NCBI RefSeq assembly: GCF_000015865.1
Contig: NC_009012.1
Coordinates: 1,550,001 to 1,614,000, forward strand
Direction of reading: 5' to 3'
Length of the DNA: 64,000 bases
Source of the DNA: Acetivibrio thermocellus ATCC 27405
GTDB lineage: Bacteria > Bacillota > Clostridia > Acetivibrionales > Acetivibrionaceae
The first letter of the stretch is position 1. Each line of letters begins with the position of its first letter. The notes under the pieces were generated by a model. The model made no database searches, had not been told where the DNA came from, and saw only the letters and a list, made by a program, of their open reading frames with translations. Shown here piece after piece: positions 18,645 through 26,903 of this stretch. A program made the position numbers and the translations under genes.

Positions 18645-18870
18645 TTCTTACTACTCCCTTTGCATCTACAGACAAATTTTTCTCTTTAACTTTTCTTGTA
18701 ACCGTATCCGCATACTTTTGTCATAAAGTAATTATAGATTATTATTACCGTCAAATCAAATAATAAATTTTATATCGCCAATTCTTTGCATCCGCTTTAA
18801 AGTCTGTGCTATAATTATATGGTTAAAATATCATAAAAAAATAAAATAAAAGTTAAAAGGAACTGATTTT

Positions 18871-20079
18871 ATGAAGTACATATTGATTTTAGGAGACGGA
18901 ATGGCAGATTACCCAATTTCTCAACTGAATAATAAAACACCGCTGCAATATGCAAAAAAACCCCATATTGATTTTCTTGCCCAAAATGCCGAGGTGGGTA
19001 TGGTAAAAACCATCCCGGACGGTATTCCGCCGGGAAGTGATGCTGCAAACCTTTCTGTAATGGGTTACAATCCGAGGGTTTATTATACCGGTCGCTCGCC
19101 CCTTGAAGCGGCAAGCATGGGTATTGACTTGTCAGACACTGATGTGGCCATAAGATGTAACCTGGTCACACTGTCAGAAGATGAAGAATATGATCAAAAA
19201 ACCATGATTGATTACAGCTCCGATGAGATATCCTCAGAAGAGGCAAAAGAGCTTATTTATGAGATAAACAGGCATTTTAAAAATGACAGTATATGCTTTT
19301 ATCCCGGCATAAGTTATCGGCACTGCATGGTATGGAAGAACGGCTACACAGGATTAAAGCTCACTCCACCTCATGACATACTGGAAAAGAAAATCACCAA
19401 TTATCTCCCTTCGGGAGAAAACACTGAAATATTGCTGGACATGATGATCAAAAGCTATGATATTTTAAAAGATCATCCTGTCAACAAGGCCAGAGTCAGC
19501 AGAGGACTTCGGCCCGCCAATTCCATATGGCTTTGGGGAGAAGGCAAAAAACCAAGTATTCCAAAATTTTACGACAAATACAAACTAAACGGCTCTGTTA
19601 TTTCAGCCGTTGACCTTATTAAGGGTATAGGCATTTTGGCAGGGTTTAGAAATGTTGAAGTTGAAGGTGCTACAGGAAACATTGACACCAATTTTTATGG
19701 AAAGGCTCAGGCAGCGCTAAAGGAGCTTGAATCAGGGCAGGACTTTGTATACCTCCATATAGAAGCACCCGATGAGTGCGGCCACAGACATGAAATTGAA
19801 AACAAAGTCAAATCCATTGAATTGATAGACGACCGTATTGTCGGTCCAATTATAGAAGGGCTCGAAAAGTATGACGATTATAGAATTTTAATTTTACCGG
19901 ATCATCCGACTCCTTTGTCCTTAAGGACACATACTGCCGAGCCTGTTCCTTTCCTTCTCTACCAAAAAACAAATCCGAAAAAGTCCGGTGTAACCGGATA
20001 TGACGAATTGCAAGCAGCTAAAACAGGCATCATTTTTAATGACGGTTACAAACTTATGGACCACTTTATATTGGATTGA
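18871..20079 (+). CDS. apgM: Cofactor-independent phosphoglycerate mutase, archaeal type
   Basis: The 402-residue protein belongs to the ApgM branch of the alkaline phosphatase superfamily. It starts with L-G-D-G-M-A-D-Y-P. S-D-A-A-N-L-S near residue 54 supplies the nucleophilic serine, and D-E-C-G-H and L-P-D-H-P-T-P supply later metal ligands. ApgM interconverts 3- and 2-phosphoglycerate; some bacterial members have instead been proposed to act in threonine synthesis, so activity is likely but not certain. The AAAGGA before the ATG is well placed. Confidence 0.88.
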   Translation: MKYILILGDGMADYPISQLNNKTPLQYAKKPHIDFLAQNAEVGMVKTIPDGIPPGSDAANLSVMGYNPRVYYTGRSPLEAASMGIDLSDTDVAIRCNLVTLSEDEEYDQKTMIDYSSDEISSEEAKELIYEINRHFKNDSICFYPGISYRHCMVWKNGYTGLKLTPPHDILEKKITNYLPSGENTEILLDMMIKSYDILKDHPVNKARVSRGLRPANSIWLWGEGKKPSIPKFYDKYKLNGSVISAVDLIKGIGILAGFRNVEVEGATGNIDTNFYGKAQAALKELESGQDFVYLHIEAPDECGHRHEIENKVKSIELIDDRIVGPIIEGLEKYDDYRILILPDHPTPLSLRTHTAEPVPFLLYQKTNPKKSGVTGYDELQAAKTGIIFNDGYKLMDHFILD

Positions 20080-20109
20080 CAAATCGGATAATTTCTCTAT
20101 GGTTTCCCC

Positions 20110-20143
20110 AATCGCCCGCAAGGTAAACTTTCGGGCGGTTTTT
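20110..20143 (+). terminator. Intrinsic terminator of apgM
   Basis: CGCCCG and CGGGCG pair across a loop of about 13 bases and are followed by a T run. It ends at the stop codon of the convergent HD-GYP gene. Confidence 0.75.
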
Positions 20144-21151
20144 CTATGTCAGAACGGTATCTTCAACAAACAAAGTCAGGTCTTCCAAAAGGTTTATATC
20201 TCCTATTATACCTTCTCTATTATAAAGCCTTACCACAGGCCTTTGAGGACTTCCCATGTTCTGCCGCACCACAACGCCGTGCAAACCGTTGCTGAGTTTT
20301 ACGGTACATCCATTAGGATAAAACACTATGGTATCCCGAAACACCTGCACAACGTCCGGGTCAAGAATGCTTCCTGAAACAGCCAGGACAACCTCAAATG
20401 CCTGATGAGGCATAACTGAAACACCGTTGTTTTCTCTTCCGTGCAGGACATTGTCGTAGTAGTCCGCAACCCGTACAATTCTTGCATAATCGGAAATATT
20501 GGTTCCTTTCAGTTTTCTTGGATAGCCGGTTCCGTCAAAATTTTCATGATGCTCGTAACATACCTTTGAAGAGTTCAAACTCATTCCTCTGAGCTTTCGC
20601 ATTATTTCAAAGCCTATCTCAACATGTTCCGGCTTCTCCTCCGCACAGTTTTCCCTTCCCAGGTCATGTATCAAAGCTCCTGCGACAAGATCACAAAGCT
20701 GGTTGAATGTATAGGACAATCGGTTTCCAATGTAGGCAGTTATTATCGCCACATTGACACTGTGTTCAACAACATACTCATCAACAACGTCCGTGGAAAG
20801 CATGCTTATGCCTCTGTCTCTGTACTCTCTGGCATAATCAACGATTTTTCTTGCGGCATCTTTTATGGCAAATTCATCTATTTCCTCCGAATTATGTATC
20901 TTCGTGTATGCACTTTTCAGCACCTTGACAACATCATTTCTCGTCGTAATGTCAATGGGCTGGGTTGCCTCCACATCATTAAATCTGGCATCATCTATAT
21001 AGACTCTGTTTATTCCCAATTCTTTAAATTTCTCTATGTAGTTTTCTTTAAGAACCACGCCGGAATTTAAGATGATTTTTCCGCTTGCAGTAAATACAGG
21101 CCTTGCCAATTCATCGCCGGGTTTTAATGAATTTACACTGACAAGTCTCAT
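20144..21151 (-). CDS. HD-GYP domain protein with altered metal-site segment
   Basis: The 335-residue protein has an N-terminal domain (about 1-70, opening M-R-L-V-S-V-N-S-L-K-P-G) often found before HD-GYP domains, then the phosphodiesterase fold. H-D-L-G-R replaces the usual HDxGK, and the stretch between that motif and the next His is much shorter than in the neighbour at 11401. H-H-E-N-F-D-G-T-G-Y-P is intact. It probably binds or degrades cyclic di-GMP, but the missing lysine and shortened segment make catalysis less certain. GGAGG precedes the ATG. Confidence 0.88.
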   Translation of the reverse strand: MRLVSVNSLKPGDELARPVFTASGKIILNSGVVLKENYIEKFKELGINRVYIDDARFNDVEATQPIDITTRNDVVKVLKSAYTKIHNSEEIDEFAIKDAARKIVDYAREYRDRGISMLSTDVVDEYVVEHSVNVAIITAYIGNRLSYTFNQLCDLVAGALIHDLGRENCAEEKPEHVEIGFEIMRKLRGMSLNSSKVCYEHHENFDGTGYPRKLKGTNISDYARIVRVADYYDNVLHGRENNGVSVMPHQAFEVVLAVSGSILDPDVVQVFRDTIVFYPNGCTVKLSNGLHGVVVRQNMGSPQRPVVRLYNREGIIGDINLLEDLTLFVEDTVLT

Positions 21152-21357
21152 TGACTACCTCCATGTAAGAGTATTTATTCGGACAAGGACCTCCTATCCA
21201 AGCCTTTTTCAATATTTCTCAAAAGAAAAGAGTACATATTTATGAAACTTTATGAAATTGGTTTTGTAAAATAACATATTCGACAAAAAAATATTTTTTC
21301 CTGTTAACTATTAAACAAAAATTCTTTCAAATTAATTACCAAAAATATATCAATATA

Positions 21358-22902
21358 CTAAAAACCGTATTCAATTAAGACCGCACCATATAATTCGATA
21401 TACCTTTTTTCCTTTTGCGAAAGATTCAGATTCCACTTTTCTTCCAAATAATTATCGCCTTTGTCAAAAACTATTATCCTGTTTATAACAATTTTAACTA
21501 TTTCATTGGTAATTCCATTATTTGTAATATAATTCTTCAGTTTCGCAATCTTTTCTTCTGAAGTCACAAACTCTGACTTTCGTAAATCCAATTGGGCAAT
21601 TTCCCGTTTTATTTCAGAAATTCTGTTTTCAAGCCTGTTATTCATCCTTAAAAAAAGACTTTCGGATATCTTGTTTTCAAGTCTATCCTGATAAAGAATC
21701 TCCTGCTGCTTTTGTTTTGCTTCCATCTGTTTTAAAAGTTTTTCCCTCAAAGTTTGATAATCCTCCGCCGCTCCGGCCAAGTCAATCTTTTGCAGTATTT
21801 TGTTTACCATGTTTTCATCATCCAAAAGCTTTGCTACATCATCCAAAACAACCTCACACAAATCCTTTTCTCGAATACTGTGGCTTGTACACGCCGTCCT
21901 TCCTTCTTTGGCATAACTGCTGCAAATATAGCTCATAGGCCTGTTATGCCGCTTTCTTGCAAACATAACGCTTCCGCAGCCCCCACAAAATATGCTGCCG
22001 CGAAACACGTGTATAATCCCTTTGTGGGGAACCGGTCTTGCATTTTTATTATTCCTTATTCTTTGAATTTCTTCATATTCCTCTTTGGAAACAATGGGTT
22101 CATGGGTATTTTCAGTAATCACCCATCGTTCCTTTGGCAGACGTCTGGTTTTCTTGCTTTTAAAACTGATTTTCTCACTTACTCCCTGTACCGTATCCCC
22201 GGTATAAACCCTGTTTAAAAGAATCCTCCTTATGGCTGTGGGATTCCAGCGGCCATTGGAAGGCGATTTTACACCTTCGCTGTTCAATATGCCTGCGATA
22301 TAGCTGTATCCATATCCTTCCTTGTAAAGGCTGTATATTCTTCTTACAATACCCGCCTCTTCCTCGTTTACAATCAGCCGGTTCTTCTCATAAGGCGACT
22401 TTTCATATCCAAAGGGAGCATGCCCTATATATTCCCCTTTTTGTATCTTGAATCTTAAATTGGCCCGGATTTTTCTTGAAATATCCAGGATGTAGCGCTC
22501 GTTGAACCACGTCTCGATACCTACAATATCGTTGTCTTTCAGGCTGTCATACCTTCCGTCGAAGGTAACGACCCTTACTCCGTTCTCCTCTAAAAAATCA
22601 AGAAATAAAAGAGTTTTTGCATTGTTTCTCCCAAGCCTGGACAAATCTTTCAGAACCAGAAGATTTATTTTTCCTTCCATCACATCACGTTTAAGCTCGT
22701 AGATACCCCTTCTCTCAAAGCCGGATCCGGAAACATTATCGTCAATATAAATGCTTTTAATTTCACCCAGTCCGTTTTTTTTCACATAATCAACAAGCAG
22801 GTCTCTCTGAGTCTCTATGGTCTCATAGTTTTCCTCATTGTCATCCCTGCTTTCTCGAACATAAATTCCCGTTTTGTAAAAAGCCTTCGCTTTATCCGTT
22901 AT
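21358..22902 (-). CDS. Large serine recombinase, apparent ATA start
   Basis: The protein has the resolvase catalytic domain, a recombinase domain and a zinc-ribbon/coiled-coil tail. I-Y-V-R-E-S supplies the nucleophilic serine, D-L-S-R-L-G-R-N the arginine motif, and C-G-G-C-G the zinc ribbon. The first ATG/GTG/TTG in frame is a GTG at 22785, which would delete the serine. The frame stays open upstream to an ATA at 22902, preceded by AAAGGGGTGAGG at normal spacing; this gives 514 residues and a complete catalytic domain. Such enzymes integrate and excise phages, mobile elements or sporulation-gene interruptions. No flanking cargo is visible. Confidence 0.85.
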   Translation of the reverse strand: MTDKAKAFYKTGIYVRESRDDNEENYETIETQRDLLVDYVKKNGLGEIKSIYIDDNVSGSGFERRGIYELKRDVMEGKINLLVLKDLSRLGRNNAKTLLFLDFLEENGVRVVTFDGRYDSLKDNDIVGIETWFNERYILDISRKIRANLRFKIQKGEYIGHAPFGYEKSPYEKNRLIVNEEEAGIVRRIYSLYKEGYGYSYIAGILNSEGVKSPSNGRWNPTAIRRILLNRVYTGDTVQGVSEKISFKSKKTRRLPKERWVITENTHEPIVSKEEYEEIQRIRNNKNARPVPHKGIIHVFRGSIFCGGCGSVMFARKRHNRPMSYICSSYAKEGRTACTSHSIREKDLCEVVLDDVAKLLDDENMVNKILQKIDLAGAAEDYQTLREKLLKQMEAKQKQQEILYQDRLENKISESLFLRMNNRLENRISEIKREIAQLDLRKSEFVTSEEKIAKLKNYITNNGITNEIVKIVINRIIVFDKGDNYLEEKWNLNLSQKEKRYIELYGAVLIEYGF

Positions 22903-22928
22903 ACCGCCTCACCCCTTTCCTTTTTAAA

Positions 22929-23045
22929 TCATCGAACGATTTTAGACAAAAACAGCTGAATGATTTTTGACAAAATTTCTTCAGCCTTCTTCTGACCTGT
23001 GTATTTTTTTATAATTACCCTTGATTTCGAATCCCTGTTCTCCAT
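22929..23045 (-). CDS. 38-codon ORF just upstream of the serine recombinase
   Basis: An ATG at 23045, with GAGG about 11 bases upstream, opens a basic 38-residue reading frame ending at a TGA at 22929-22931. It reads M-E-N-R-D-S-K-S-R then an amphipathic Lys/Ile/Leu helix ending S-K-I-V-R. It lies 26 bases before the recombinase start on the same strand, so coexpression is likely. I do not recognise it; the helix and basic charge would fit a small DNA-binding or recombination-directionality factor, but that is speculation. Confidence 0.4.
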   Translation of the reverse strand: MENRDSKSRVIIKKYTGQKKAEEILSKIIQLFLSKIVR

Positions 23046-23106
23046 TGCCGAATACCTCGTTTGTGGATGCTAACTAATATATATGCCAAAGGAAAATATA
23101 ATAAAA

Positions 23107-23136
23107 ATTGTCCGGATTATTTTTAATCCGGACAAT
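23107..23136 (-). terminator. Intrinsic terminator of the 5-FTHF cyclo-ligase gene
   Basis: TTGTCCGGATTA and TAATCCGGACAA form a long stem with a four-base loop; on the minus strand TTTTTAT follows. The stop codon of the gene lies at its edge. Confidence 0.88.
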
Positions 23137-23720
23137 CAAAAATAGATTTCGTTTTCCGTAACAACCGCATCCATCAATATATCATGCTCTTCCTTCGGAA
23201 TACTCGGAAAAACCTGAATATCAAAAGCGATTCCTATTTTCAGGCAATCCTTTCTAACCTCTCTCAGAAAAATATCGTAGTAGCCTGCTCCGTATCCAAT
23301 TCTGCCGCCTTTTACGTCAAAGGCAACACCCGGTACCACAACCAGGTCAATATCTTTTGGATCTATCTTACGGGAAAACTCTTTTACCGGCTCTAAAATA
23401 CCGTAAGTACCCGGCTTCAGACACCCTTCTTGGTTCGTCAACTCATACGGAAATATCTTTTTTACACCGTCCACACAATCAATAAGAGGCAAGGCTACAA
23501 TTTTTCCAAGGTTCAGACAGTGTTCTATCAAAAACCTGGTCATTACCTCATTCTTAAAATCCATATAAGCCATTACGCATTTACTGTTGTAAAATCCGTC
23601 CAAAGATATTAACTTCTCCGTAATTAATTTACTTTTTTCAATGATTTCTTCTTCAGAAAGCCCTTTCCTAATATTTAGCGCTTCTTTCCTAAGCTCCCTT
23701 TTGTCTTTCACAAACATCAT
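23136..23720 (-). CDS. 5-formyltetrahydrofolate cyclo-ligase
   Basis: The 194-residue enzyme converts 5-formyl-THF to 5,10-methenyl-THF with ATP, returning stored folate to one-carbon metabolism. Family marks are K-x-x-L-R-K near the N terminus (phosphate contact) and the C-terminal G-R-I-G-Y-G-A-G-Y-Y-D loop that binds ATP. The length is typical (YgfA/MTHFS). It lies alone between the recombinase and the zinc-ribbon membrane protein. Confidence 0.94.
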   Translation of the reverse strand: MMFVKDKRELRKEALNIRKGLSEEEIIEKSKLITEKLISLDGFYNSKCVMAYMDFKNEVMTRFLIEHCLNLGKIVALPLIDCVDGVKKIFPYELTNQEGCLKPGTYGILEPVKEFSRKIDPKDIDLVVVPGVAFDVKGGRIGYGAGYYDIFLREVRKDCLKIGIAFDIQVFPSIPKEEHDILMDAVVTENEIYF

Positions 23721-23801
23721 CCTACATTTCTATTACTTTATTTCTATTATCTGTAATCAAAACCTTATATTTCCCTAACTTTCTTAAAAGATTTTATTCA
23801 T

Positions 23802-24488
23802 TCACGCAAAACACAGTACCAAAAAAGCAAAAGCCAAAATTGTCACAACAAAGGCAATAACAGATGAAATCAAAAGAGCAGCTCCAAAGGATTTTCTGTC
23901 TTTATCCTCTCCGGCATTTATAAACACTATGGCCGAAATTACTCCAAAAAGCTGCCCGATTCCCGGCAGAAGATTTGACAATGTTACCATAAAAACTTTT
24001 GTGCCGTTACTCAAAGGCTTTCTCATATCATTGTCATTTTTATTATTTACATATCTACCAGTCACATCAGGATTATAAGGTTTGGAATCCTGCATACCTG
24101 CCTGCTGAACCTGAGGTTTTTGCCAGCCGGTGTTTTGTCCAAAATTATCACCTGCATGTTCGTTCAGACCACCGAGCGGAGTTTCCTTATTTTCCAGCAT
24201 TTCTTTCAATACAAAATCATTCTCATTATAATCATCATACTGGTCAAATGAAACATCCTGTCTTGTAAAATCAGCAACGGAAGTACTGTCATTAATCGTT
24301 TTCTCAAACTTGTACGCACTGTCATCATCAACATCGTTATTTATCGTATCAACAAAATCCAAAGAACTATCCGTCGAATAGTTCCCATCCAAGTCAAGAA
24401 AACTGCCGCAGTAAGGACAACGTTTAAAATCTGAGGCAATATTTTCTCCGCAGAAACTGCATACCTTCCTATCGCCAATACCGTTCAT
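23802..24488 (-). CDS. Zinc-ribbon protein with C-terminal membrane helices
   Basis: The 228-residue product from the ATG at 24488 starts with a zinc ribbon, C-S-F-C-G then C-P-Y-C-G. A long Asp/Asn-rich disordered middle (about 35-155) follows, then two hydrophobic helices at the C terminus. AAGGAGGATTTGG precedes this ATG; the longer frame to 24506 would include that ribosome site. Such proteins are common in clostridia, with no fixed function. Confidence 0.7.
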   Translation of the reverse strand: MNGIGDRKVCSFCGENIASDFKRCPYCGSFLDLDGNYSTDSSLDFVDTINNDVDDDSAYKFEKTINDSTSVADFTRQDVSFDQYDDYNENDFVLKEMLENKETPLGGLNEHAGDNFGQNTGWQKPQVQQAGMQDSKPYNPDVTGRYVNNKNDNDMRKPLSNGTKVFMVTLSNLLPGIGQLFGVISAIVFINAGEDKDRKSFGAALLISSVIAFVVTILAFAFLVLCFA

Positions 24489-24603
24489 TCCAAATCCTCC
24501 TTGCAAGTATACTGGCTCTAAACCATCCTAACTTATTATTCTTCAACACCCGTCAAAATCCTTCCACAATCACGCGAAATTTATTTTATACTGCTTATGT
24601 AAA

Positions 24604-25659
24604 TTACACCTGAGGCTGATATTGTTCAATACATGCATCCTCAAATGTGCCCATGTTCCTGTATACCGACACGGCACAGTCAAAAATATGAAATGCCAGT
24701 GCCGCACCGGTGCCCTCTCCGACTCTCATCTCCAGATTCAGTATAGGTTCAAATCCCAACGCTTCCATAACTTTTTTGCTTCCGGGTTCTGCTGAACCAT
24801 GGGAAGGAAAAATGAAATTTTTGACCTTCGGCTCCATCCTTACTGCTGCAAGGGCAGCTGTTGCAGATATAAATCCGTCAATAAGGATCGGAATTCTACA
24901 TGCCGCTGCACCGATAAAGCAGCCTGCAAGGCCTGCAATATCAAACCCGCCCACTTTTGAAACAACGTCAATAGGGTCGTTTGCATCGGGTCTGTTTAAA
25001 TCTATAGCCTTTTTGACAATCGAAATCTTTCTTTTCAGCGCTTCATCCGAAAGGCCTGCTCCCCTGCCCACCATATTCTCAGCTTTTGAATCTGTCAAAA
25101 CCGTTGAAACCGCGCTGCTGGTCGTGGTATTGCCAATACCCATTTCTCCCGTGCCTAAAAGATTTACTCCTTTCCTGCCAAGTTCCTCCACAATGGAAAT
25201 TCCGACCTCTATGGCCTCTATTGCCTCTTTGCGCGTCATTGCGGGCCCTTTTGCAATATTCCAGGTACCTTTTCTTACTTTGCGCTTTACAATTCCTTCA
25301 CAGTCCATGTCATCATCCACTCCGATATCAACCACTACAATATCGGAACCTGTATGCTTTGCAAAAGCATTTATGGCTGTTATACCCTTCAGAAAATTCC
25401 TGGTCACTTTGGAAGTAACATCTTTCGGGCAGGAACTTATCCCCTCTTCCACAACTCCGTTGTCCGCACACATTATAATAACCGCTTTTTTATCAACACA
25501 CGGAAAAACTTCTCCGGTTATACCTGCAAGCTTTTTAATGATATCTTCCAGCCTTCCCAGGCTCCCCAACGGCTTCGAAAGGCTGTCGAGCCTCCTTTGA
25601 ACCATGTCCATGGGTTCTTTATACAGCTCTCCTATGGATTTCAGTGTTTGAAAAAGCAT
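24604..25659 (-). CDS. cobT: Nicotinate-nucleotide-dimethylbenzimidazole phosphoribosyltransferase
   Basis: CobT makes alpha-ribazole phosphate from dimethylbenzimidazole and nicotinate mononucleotide, for the lower ligand of cobalamin. G-E-M-G-I-G-N-T-T-T, R-G-A-G-L-S and the C-terminal R-V-G-E-G-T-G-A-A-L (carrying the catalytic Glu) are all present. The start is put at ATG 25659, which gives 351 residues, the normal length, with GGAG upstream; the frame runs on to 25824 but that extension is hydrophobic and includes the ribosome site. No other cobalamin gene or B12 riboswitch is visible nearby. Confidence 0.95.
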   Translation of the reverse strand: MLFQTLKSIGELYKEPMDMVQRRLDSLSKPLGSLGRLEDIIKKLAGITGEVFPCVDKKAVIIMCADNGVVEEGISSCPKDVTSKVTRNFLKGITAINAFAKHTGSDIVVVDIGVDDDMDCEGIVKRKVRKGTWNIAKGPAMTRKEAIEAIEVGISIVEELGRKGVNLLGTGEMGIGNTTTSSAVSTVLTDSKAENMVGRGAGLSDEALKRKISIVKKAIDLNRPDANDPIDVVSKVGGFDIAGLAGCFIGAAACRIPILIDGFISATAALAAVRMEPKVKNFIFPSHGSAEPGSKKVMEALGFEPILNLEMRVGEGTGAALAFHIFDCAVSVYRNMGTFEDACIEQYQPQV

Positions 25660-25778
25660 AAACAAATCTCCTTCCATAAGGCTCTTGCAAGCGGTCTGAA
25701 TCTTTACACGCCTGCAAGCAAAATTATATTTCAATATTTCCGGCAAAGCAAGTAAACAGATATACAGGCATATAAAAC

Positions 25779-25814
25779 AAAAAACACCTTGGAATTTCTT
25801 CAAGGTGTTTTTTG
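25779..25814 (-). terminator. Intrinsic terminator of the L25 gene
   Basis: AAAAACACCTTG and CAAGGTGTTTTTT pair around a small loop. T runs flank both sides, so it could act on either strand. Confidence 0.82.
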
Positions 25815-25847
25815 TTTTTCGCATATGATTTTTTAAGCTTTTTTACA

Positions 25848-26165
25848 CTAATGTACCCCAAAGGAATCCTCTTTTCCACCATCCAGGGGCATTAAATCCA
25901 CGTGGAGAATCTCATCACTGACTGGTTTTCTTTGAACTTCATGGATTTTTGCCTTTATTCTTTTTCCGTTCAAATTCACATTCACCAATACATCACTGCC
26001 GTTTTTGTCAACAATCGGTCTTATCTCATCTTCTATCAAGCTTATTGGAATACTTTTATCGCCTTGATAAAGGACTCCGGGAATTTTCCCTTCTCTTTTA
26101 ACCTTTCGTGAGGCCGATGTCCCAAGTGCCGTTCTGTTTTCAATATTGAGCTCAAACTCCTCCAT
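25848..26165 (-). CDS. rplY: 50S ribosomal protein L25, short form
   Basis: The 105-residue protein matches the 5S rRNA-binding N-terminal domain of the L25/TL5/CTC family: R-x-x-L-G-T-S-A-S-R-K-V-K-R-E-G-K-I-P-G-V-L-Y near the start and H-V-D-L-M-P at about residue 88. Most Firmicutes carry the longer CTC form with a C-terminal beta domain; here a stop follows shortly after. The short E. coli-like form is functional elsewhere, so this need not be a broken gene. Confidence 0.88.
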   Translation of the reverse strand: MEEFELNIENRTALGTSASRKVKREGKIPGVLYQGDKSIPISLIEDEIRPIVDKNGSDVLVNVNLNGKRIKAKIHEVQRKPVSDEILHVDLMPLDGGKEDSFGVH

Positions 26166-26269
26166 AAAACCCTCTCCTTTGTTAATATTGCGGCTGTCAG
26201 TAAGAACAGCTTTATTAACAAAGTATTTCCAACAAAATCACCGTTAATTCATGAATCATATTATAACCG

Positions 26270-26584
26270 CTACATTTCTTCCAACTCATATGTACCGGTT
26301 TCTTTATAATACAAGTATAAAAGTGCCTTTATAATGTCGTTGCAATTCTCGTATGTTACTGTATGGATGTCGCCTTTGTCCACCTGTATCAAAAGTGTCA
26401 TCTTGTGTTTGTCGCTGTTGTCAATTACCGTACTTATCAGATCAATTGCCTGAAGCGGTTTGTAGTATACATAAATCCAATGTCCAACATCATTATCCAT
26501 ATCCAACTTCTTCTGATAATAACTTTCCAAAAAGTTCTTGATTTCTCCGGGTTTCTTTGACAATAGATTTACAGTAACATACAT
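26270..26584 (-). CDS. Conserved-looking hypothetical protein, 104 residues
   Basis: A soluble 104-residue protein opening M-Y-V-T-V-N-L-L-S-K-K-P-G-E-I. It mixes aromatic residues (W-I-Y-V-Y-Y near 43) with an acidic C terminus, E-T-G-T-Y-E-L-E-E-M. A GGGGA ribosome site precedes the ATG. It has no signal peptide, membrane segment or motif I can name. It sits alone between the L25 gene and the divergent lipoprotein gene. Confidence 0.6.
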   Translation of the reverse strand: MYVTVNLLSKKPGEIKNFLESYYQKKLDMDNDVGHWIYVYYKPLQAIDLISTVIDNSDKHKMTLLIQVDKGDIHTVTYENCNDIIKALLYLYYKETGTYELEEM

Positions 26585-26894
26585 TTAAAAAATTCCCCTC
26601 ACTTTTTACATTTTTTAATTAAGCAAATTGTACTAATATCAAGCAATTTGCATAAGCTTAATATTTATATTGATTTCAACAAAATCTATAAAAAAACCTT
26701 TATGTAATTTTTTCATTATCAACTGCCGGGCTGTAATCAGTATTTTTAATTATTATTATTGAAATAATATAAATAACAGCTTTACCTGATAAATTTATAA
26801 AGTAAACATAAGGTTATTTATAAATTTAAAAACTTCTTAAAAAAACTTTAAATCTACAAAGAATGGAGGAAAAGCGTTAAACTGCGTTTAATGC
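26585..26894. other. AT-rich divergent intergenic region
   Basis: About 310 bases of very AT-rich DNA between divergent genes. It must hold promoters for both, but I see no box pair good enough to name. A GGAGG at about 26864 is too far from the lipoprotein start at 26904 to serve it. Confidence 0.4.
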
Positions 26895-26903
26895 TTGATG
26901 CCT

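Noticed and set aside
21300..23110. Attachment-site repeats flanking the serine recombinase
   Set aside because: Only short AT-rich matches were seen, no more than expected by chance.
24710..25600. A 296-residue plus-strand frame
   Set aside because: It is antisense to the clear cobT gene and has no ribosome site or family features.
25660..25824. N-terminal extension of cobT as a membrane anchor
   Set aside because: It runs through the terminator of the L25 gene and the ribosome site of the normal-length cobT.
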